Positions 59,460 to 64,000 of a stretch of DNA of 64,000 bases are shown piece by piece. How positions within the stretch are numbered: position 1 is the first letter of the stretch; the number at the start of each line of letters is the position of its first letter. The position numbers were made by a program, and so were the translations under genes. This stretch comes from NCEH01 sp002257205 (GTDB taxonomy: Bacteria; Pseudomonadota; Alphaproteobacteria; Rhizobiales; Xanthobacteraceae): assembly GCF_043195105.1 (NCBI RefSeq), contig NZ_JBAFWO010000004.1; one strand, written 5' to 3'. Below the pieces are notes generated by a model. That model saw only the letters and a program-made list of their open reading frames with translations, searched no databases and was not told the DNA's origin.

Positions 59460-60323
59460 TCAATCGGGGAAGACCACGGTCCGGTGCCCGTTGAGCAGCA
59501 CGCGGTCGGTGACGTGGTAGCGAACCGCGCGCGCCAGCACGCGTCGTTCGATGTCGCGCCCTTTGCGAACGAGATTTTCAGGCGAGTCGAAGTGGCTGAT
59601 GCGCTCGACGTCCTGCTCGATGATCGGCCCCTCGTCGAGATCGTCGGTGACGTAGTGGGCGGTTGCGCCGATGAGCTTCACGCCGCGCTCATGGGCCTGA
59701 TGATAGGGTTTGGCGCCTTTGAAGCCCGGCAGGAAGGAATGATGGATGTTGATGCAGCGCCGCGCCAGGCTGGCCGACAGCGCGCGCGAGAGCACCTGCA
59801 TGTAGCGGGCTAGGACGACGAGCTCCGTCCCGGTGTCCTCGACGAGGCGGAGGATGCGGGCCTCCTGCTCTGGCTTCGTGTCCTTCGTCACCGGGAAATG
59901 ATGGAAGGCGAGATCGCCGAAATCGATGTGGCGAAAGTGCTCGGGGCCGTGATTGCTGGCGACGGCGGTCACCTCTATCGGCAGTTCGCCGATGCGCATG
60001 CGGTAGAGAAGATCGACCAGGCAATGGTCGAACTTGGAGACCAGGATCATCACTTTCCTGGGGGTGCCCTGGCCGGTCAGGCTCCACTCCATGCCGAATT
60101 CGCCGGCCACCGGCCGGAAGGTTGTGCGAAGCTCTGCGAGGACGATGTCGCGATCGGCTCCGGCGAAAACGACGCGCATGTAGAAGCGCTGCGCCAGCCG
60201 ATCCTCGAACTGCTGCGCCTCCATGATGTTCGCATGCGACAGCAGAAGAAAATGGGAGACGGCGGCGACGATGCCCGGGCGATCCGGGCAGGCCAGTTTC
60301 AGCACGTAGGCAGGCTTCTCCAA
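59460..60323 (-). CDS. purU: Formyltetrahydrofolate deformylase
   Basis: A PurU of 287 residues: an ACT domain (LKLACPDRPGIVAAVSHFLL) followed by a formyltransferase-like domain with NIHHSFLPGFKGAKPYHQA and the DLDEGPII motif. I choose TTG at 60323, because GGAGG lies 7 nt upstream and this gives the usual length; ATG at 60362 would add 13 residues and overlap the operator. It releases formate and THF from formyl-THF, the last step of the C1 route. Confidence 0.9.
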   Translation of the reverse strand: MEKPAYVLKLACPDRPGIVAAVSHFLLLSHANIMEAQQFEDRLAQRFYMRVVFAGADRDIVLAELRTTFRPVAGEFGMEWSLTGQGTPRKVMILVSKFDHCLVDLLYRMRIGELPIEVTAVASNHGPEHFRHIDFGDLAFHHFPVTKDTKPEQEARILRLVEDTGTELVVLARYMQVLSRALSASLARRCINIHHSFLPGFKGAKPYHQAHERGVKLIGATAHYVTDDLDEGPIIEQDVERISHFDSPENLVRKGRDIERRVLARAVRYHVTDRVLLNGHRTVVFPD

Positions 60324-60367
60324 GGGGCGTCCTCCAGGCGGGCATCCATCGCGTGGCGCCATTCATT

Positions 60368-60387
60368 TTATGACGTTAACGTATGAT
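60368..60387. promoter_or_regulatory. C1-block operator-like repeat, left copy
   Basis: TTATGACGTTAACGTATGAT with the palindromic core ACGTTAACGT. It covers the start region of a purU promoter (TTGACA at 60404-60409 and TCATAC at 60381-60386 on the minus strand, 17-bp spacer). Confidence 0.55.
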
Positions 60388-60497
60388 TTGTGATTGCCAG
60401 CTTTGTCAAGGCCGTCCAATCTCTCGCCATAGAGTGCCTTCTCTCAAGCAAATGTAATGGGCTTCATCGACGCGCCAGTTGACGGGTGCGACGAATA

Positions 60498-60517
60498 ATC
60501 TAACGTGAACGTCATAA
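60498..60517. promoter_or_regulatory. C1-block operator-like repeat, right copy
   Basis: Reverse complement TTATGACGTTCACGTTAGAT matches the left copy at 17 of 20 positions in inverted orientation. CATAAT at 60513-60518 may be the -10 box of the MtrH-like gene. Confidence 0.55.
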
Positions 60518-60656
60518 TATCCGGACGAGCAGTCCGGTCATGGGACGGAAAACGCAACGCTCCCCGCCGACCTAACTGGCTTCGATCACCGGGCCCGATC
60601 GCCCGGCATCGGGCGCATCGAGGATCGGGAGCGTGGCAGGCGCGCAGGAGGAACAG

Positions 60657-61589
60657 ATGGCCGATTTCCACGAAATCAGTCTGGGAAAGGTGACGATCGG
60701 CGGCCCGCTCGGGGGACGCACCGGAATGCTGGTCGGCTCGATCTTCTACGACAAGCATTCCATCGTCACCGATGCCTTCGCCGGCACATTCGACGAGGCG
60801 CGCGCCGCCCGCCTCATCCAGCGCGTGAACGACACGCATCGGGCCTATGGCATGCAGATGGCGTTCGACGTCATCGCCGCCTCGGAGCAGGCGATGGACA
60901 AGTTCCTGCGCTTCGTCGCCGCCCGCACCGACCTGCCGATGATGATCAATGCCACCGAGGGCGAGGCGCGGGTTCAGGGCCTGAAGACCGCCGCCGAGAT
61001 CGGCTGCCTCGACCGCTGCATCTTCGCCTCGCTCAACGAGGATACCGAGCCGTTCGAGCTCGATGCCCTGAAGAGGTACCGTCCCGGCGCGGTCATGATC
61101 CTTGCCTATGACGTCGGCGATCCGACGCCGGAAGGCACGGTGAACATGATCGAAAAAACCTTCCGGCCCTGGCTCGACGAGATCGGCGTCGAGGCCCCCA
61201 TCGTCGACTGCGGGGTGATGGACCCTCCCTCGATCGGCATCACCAACCGCGCCATCAAGCTGGTGCGGGAAACCTTCGGCTATCCCGCCGGCGGTGCCGT
61301 GTCGAACTGCTTTCCGCAATGGACCGGGCTCAAGGCATTGGGCAAGGATTTCGTCAATCTGTCGCTCGGGGCCAGCCTGCTCTCCATCCGCTTCCATGGC
61401 GGCGACTTCCTGCATTACGGCCTGATCGAGCGCACCGTGCCGGCGGCGCACGCCGTGGCGAGCGGGGAAGTCTTCCTCGGCTTTGCCGCCCAGGAACTCG
61501 ACGGGCAGAAGCTGCCGAAGCCGCACCCGTTGCTGTCCATGTTCAAGCTTGCGCCGCCGAGCGCGGCGCCGGCGGCGGCGGCCGAATGA
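60657..61589 (+). CDS. MtrH-like methylcorrinoid:tetrahydrofolate methyltransferase
   Basis: A 310-residue protein of the MtrH family. IGGPLGGRTGMLVGSIFYDKHSIV, the INATEGEARVQG block and DCGVMDPPSIGI match bacterial MtrH homologues such as CmuB or MtgA, which pass a methyl group from a corrinoid protein to tetrahydrofolate. A strong AGGAGG precedes ATG 60657. Its stop overlaps the next gene's ATG. With folD and purU divergent, methyl groups would be oxidised via folate to formate. No corrinoid protein gene is visible nearby. Confidence 0.88.
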   Translation: MADFHEISLGKVTIGGPLGGRTGMLVGSIFYDKHSIVTDAFAGTFDEARAARLIQRVNDTHRAYGMQMAFDVIAASEQAMDKFLRFVAARTDLPMMINATEGEARVQGLKTAAEIGCLDRCIFASLNEDTEPFELDALKRYRPGAVMILAYDVGDPTPEGTVNMIEKTFRPWLDEIGVEAPIVDCGVMDPPSIGITNRAIKLVRETFGYPAGGAVSNCFPQWTGLKALGKDFVNLSLGASLLSIRFHGGDFLHYGLIERTVPAAHAVASGEVFLGFAAQELDGQKLPKPHPLLSMFKLAPPSAAPAAAAE

Positions 61590-62728
61590 CCCCACGGGAG
61601 CGGCTGGCCGCCCTGCTGGCCGGACGGCCGCTCGACCGGTTGCTGGTGGATGTCGGCACCTCGACCCTGACGGCGCAGCGCCCGCGCGCGCGCCCGTGCT
61701 CGGGCGAGGGCCGGACCTATGGCGATCCGGTCATGCATCTGCCGGTCCTCACCGACGCGGAGCTGGGCGCGCTCGGCAGTCAGACACGCCGTTGCGGGCC
61801 GGCCTTTCCCGGCGCCGCCATCGAGGTCGGCGAGGACAGCTTCATCGATCGCGACGGCGTGACCTGGATCTGGGCCGAGGGGGAGCCGGCGCCGCTGCAC
61901 CATCCGCTAGCCGAGGCGGACATTGGCGCGATCTCGCGCGCCGCGCGGGCGCCACTGCCTGCGCTTGCCGGCGCCGGCGCGCTGGCGGATGCGGGGCGCG
62001 CCGCCGTCGTGGTGACGGACGTGCCCTCGGCCGGCCTGATCGACACCGCCTTCCGCTTGCGCGGCTATTACGAACTGCTCGACGACACCGCGCATCGCCT
62101 GCCGGCGGCGAACGCTCTGCTCGACCGCGCCGCCGATTTGATCGCGCAGGACTATCGCACGATGCTCGGGGCGCTCCCCGGCGCGCCCGACCTCGTGGTC
62201 TATGGCGACGACCTCGCCTACCGGACCGGGCTCTATCTGTCCGAGGAGCGGTTCGCCGTCCTGCTGCGCCCGCGCATGGCGCGCATCTTCTCGGTGATCC
62301 GCTCGCACACCCGTGCGCCCCTGCTATTCCATTCCTGCGGGGCGATCGCGCCGATCCTCCACCACATCCTCATGCTGGGCGTGCGGGTCCTCAATTTCGA
62401 TCCGACGGCGGCCGGCATGGGCATTGCCGCGGTCCGCGCGGCGGCGGGGCCGGACGTGGTGTTCCACGGCCTGCTGGATTTCCCGGCCATCGCACGCGCC
62501 CTGCGCGAGGACGATCGCTCCGGGCTCGTGCGGGTGCTCGACGACATCCGCGCCGGCTGGCCGATGATCGCCGCCCCGCGCGACAACCTGCCCGCCGAAT
62601 GTCGCGTGGGCGACATTCGTGCGGCCACGGCGTTCCTCGACGCGCTGGACCTTTCCCGCCTGCTGGCCGGCGATGTCATGGGTGCGATCGACGCGGCGAC
62701 GGACGCCGCCGCCCTTCCGGCTCTCTGA
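61586..62728 (+). CDS. UroD-fold methyltransferase (MtaA/CmuA-like)
   Basis: A 380-residue protein of the uroporphyrinogen decarboxylase superfamily. It has the HxC zinc motif of methylcobamide methyltransferases (LLFHSCGAI) and a later Cys in PAECRVGDI, so it fits MtaA/CmuA-type methyl transfer rather than heme synthesis. MTPRERLAALLAGRPLDR is the standard start of this group. ATGA overlap with the MtrH-like gene suggests they act together. CmuA has an extra corrinoid domain, absent here. Confidence 0.82.
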   Translation: MTPRERLAALLAGRPLDRLLVDVGTSTLTAQRPRARPCSGEGRTYGDPVMHLPVLTDAELGALGSQTRRCGPAFPGAAIEVGEDSFIDRDGVTWIWAEGEPAPLHHPLAEADIGAISRAARAPLPALAGAGALADAGRAAVVVTDVPSAGLIDTAFRLRGYYELLDDTAHRLPAANALLDRAADLIAQDYRTMLGALPGAPDLVVYGDDLAYRTGLYLSEERFAVLLRPRMARIFSVIRSHTRAPLLFHSCGAIAPILHHILMLGVRVLNFDPTAAGMGIAAVRAAAGPDVVFHGLLDFPAIARALREDDRSGLVRVLDDIRAGWPMIAAPRDNLPAECRVGDIRAATAFLDALDLSRLLAGDVMGAIDAATDAAALPAL

Positions 62729-62765
62729 CCGTCAGGCGCGCGGCGAACCACAACTCTTTGATCTG

Positions 62766-62816
62766 GTGGATCAACTTGTCGAAACGGATGGATACCATCC
62801 GTTGCGGCTGATCCAC
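62766..62816. terminator. Nested inverted repeats between converging genes
   Basis: Outer arms GTGGATCA (62766-62773) and TGATCCAC (62809-62816) enclose a perfect 9-bp stem AACGGATGG/CCATCCGTT (62783-62803). The right outer arm touches the cobC stop. Likely bidirectional terminator. Confidence 0.55.
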
Positions 62817-63949
62817 TACCGCGCCAGCGCCCTTTCGAGCCGGCCCCACTCCTCCGCCGGCCCGGGCAGGCCGAAGCGCAGCCATTCCGGATGTTGGGTG
62901 AAGGCGCGCACGTGGATCCCCGCTCGACCGAGCCGCTCGACCCACATTGCCGCTTGCGGCGTGACGGCCAGTCGGAACAGCGGTGTGCCGCCCCGCACCT
63001 GAAGTCCGGCGCCCGCCAGATAGCGGTCGAGCCGTGCGGCGTCCTCCTCCAGCCGCGCCACGGCCTCGTCAAGCCACTGGCGATCCGCGAGCGCCTGCGT
63101 CCCGACCGCCAGCGCCGGACCCGACACGGGCCAAGGGCCAAGCCGGTGGCGCAATTCCTCGATCGTCGGCGCATCGGCGATGGCAAAGCTCAGGCGCACC
63201 CCCGCCAGCCCATAGGCCTTGCCGAAGGAGCGCAGGACGATGGCGCCTTGCGGCAGGCTCGGCACCAGGCTCTGCGAGGGGCGGACCACCTCCATGAACG
63301 CCTCGTCCACCACCAGCCGTCCTCCGCGTGCCGCGAGCCGACCGGCCAGCTCGGCGAGCACGCCGGCCGGGGTCAACCGGCCGTCCGGATTGTTCGGGTT
63401 GATCACCACCGCCACGTCGATGTCGGGCGCGTGGAGTTCCTTGACCGTCTCGACGATGCGGACATCGGCGCCCGCCGCGCGCCAGCAGGCGGGATGCTCC
63501 TGGTAGCCGAAGCCGAGAATGGCGACCCTTCGCGCCGGGAGGATATGCGGCAGGATGCGCAGAAGCGGCTGCGTCCCGCTCGCCGCGACGATGCAACCGG
63601 CGTCTGCGAGCCCGTAGGCACCGGCGGCGACCGCGTGAAGCCTGGCGTTCTGCGCCGGCTCGGGCAGACGCGTCCAGGCGGTGGACGGCAGTTCCACTGC
63701 GGCCAGCGGATAGGGCCGCGGATTTATGCCCGTGGACAGATCGACCCACGGCTCCGGCGCATCCGGGAAGCGCAGCCGCGCGGCCGCAAGGTCGCCCCCA
63801 TGGGTGATTTCCGGAAAGAAGGCAGTGTCCCGGCGGGCGGCGGCTTCGATCGGCACGGCCTTGGCTATTCGGTGGGAGATCGGACAATGAGCGGATTGGG
63901 CTTTGTAAGTCGAATCGCCTTGCAGCGACAGGCATAATCGTGCTCGCAC
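62816..63949 (-). CDS. cobC: Threonine-phosphate decarboxylase (cobalamin biosynthesis)
   Basis: A PLP-dependent fold-type I enzyme of up to 377 residues. ITHGGDLAAARLRFPDAPEPW and DLSTGINPRPYP are diagnostic of CobC/CobD; VINPNNPDGR and the lysine in RSFGKAYGLAG are the PLP site. It makes aminopropanol phosphate for the B12 nucleotide loop. The start is uncertain: ATG 63949 gives a non-conserved 30-residue leader, GTG 63856 gives a more typical length. Its place next to corrinoid-type methyltransferases suits a B12-dependent pathway. Confidence 0.85.
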   Translation of the reverse strand: MRARLCLSLQGDSTYKAQSAHCPISHRIAKAVPIEAAARRDTAFFPEITHGGDLAAARLRFPDAPEPWVDLSTGINPRPYPLAAVELPSTAWTRLPEPAQNARLHAVAAGAYGLADAGCIVAASGTQPLLRILPHILPARRVAILGFGYQEHPACWRAAGADVRIVETVKELHAPDIDVAVVINPNNPDGRLTPAGVLAELAGRLAARGGRLVVDEAFMEVVRPSQSLVPSLPQGAIVLRSFGKAYGLAGVRLSFAIADAPTIEELRHRLGPWPVSGPALAVGTQALADRQWLDEAVARLEEDAARLDRYLAGAGLQVRGGTPLFRLAVTPQAAMWVERLGRAGIHVRAFTQHPEWLRFGLPGPAEEWGRLERALAR

Positions 63950-64000
63950 GCGCGCCGGGCCGTGGCTGCGCCGGGCTCGACGGGCGTTGCGGCGAAATTG

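Noticed and set aside
61586..62728. Annotation as uroporphyrinogen decarboxylase HemE
   Set aside because: The HxC zinc motif, the MtaA/CmuA-like start and coupling to an MtrH-like gene fit methyl transfer, not heme synthesis.

Overview
The window is a GC-rich bacterial chromosome segment. The gene content points to an alphaproteobacterium, probably of the Hyphomicrobiales (Rhizobiales) type: several FCD-type GntR regulators, a Bug/tripartite tricarboxylate transporter, CobC of the aerobic cobalamin pathway, an AtzH/HpxZ-like protein, and a methyltransferase-FolD-PurU set resembling those of methylotrophic alphaproteobacteria. A perfect 16-bp parS palindrome at 37191-37206 suggests chromosomal DNA, or a large ParABS replicon, possibly in the origin-proximal half. 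No rRNA, tRNA, CRISPR or insertion sequence was recognised.

Layout. 1-740: 3' part of an extended SDR gene. 741-1760: decayed fragments (AraC tail, alcohol dehydrogenase N-terminus, frameshifted SDR start). 1761-6571: SbcD/YhaO nuclease and YhaN-like SMC-type ATPase. 7087-17360: acid-catabolic cluster with tripartite transporter, Fe-alcohol dehydrogenase, aldehyde dehydrogenase, Ldh-family dehydrogenase, FCD-GntR regulator, CaiB CoA-transferase and crotonase-fold protein. A 13-bp palindrome lies before each of its three likely transcription units. 17462-20604: arsenic block (arsH, MFS exporter, Cys-rich PadR, arsC). 20941-24886: copper block (OprC-like receptor with CxxxM and HxM motifs, PCu(A)C chaperone, two small Cys-motif proteins). 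25037-30725: hemP, a cobalamin riboswitch in front of a CbiM-like permease, then a small Cys-motif protein, a siderophore-type receptor and a PepSY reductase.

30759-50279 is the most distinctive part: a cyclic-amide (hydantoin/ureide-type) catabolic region. It holds an operon of hydantoinase, racemase and N-carbamoylase; an amidase; an operon of asparaginase-like protein, second hydantoinase and CobW GTPase with an unusual N-terminal extension; and a Liv-type ABC importer followed by a cyclase-family hydrolase, a polysaccharide-deacetylase-type amidohydrolase and an AtzH/HpxZ-like protein. An AbrB-type membrane protein and an FCD-GntR regulator close it. Five copies of a 15-bp element (TGTMAACWGTMTACA-like) lie in front of these units, including beside the regulator's own neighbourhood, so I infer one regulon.

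50552-58156: a second importer operon (NMT1/Tau-type ABC, Asp/Glu-racemase-fold protein, epimerase, SDR), a divergent FCD-GntR regulator and a third hydantoinase. 58239-63949: one-carbon block with folC remnant, folD and purU on the minus strand, an MtrH-like and a MtaA/CmuA-like methyltransferase on the plus strand, and cobC. Two near-identical 20-bp operator-like repeats lie in the divergent purU/mtrH promoter. This looks like corrinoid-dependent demethylation feeding methyl-tetrahydrofolate oxidation to formate; the corrinoid protein and MetF are not in the window.
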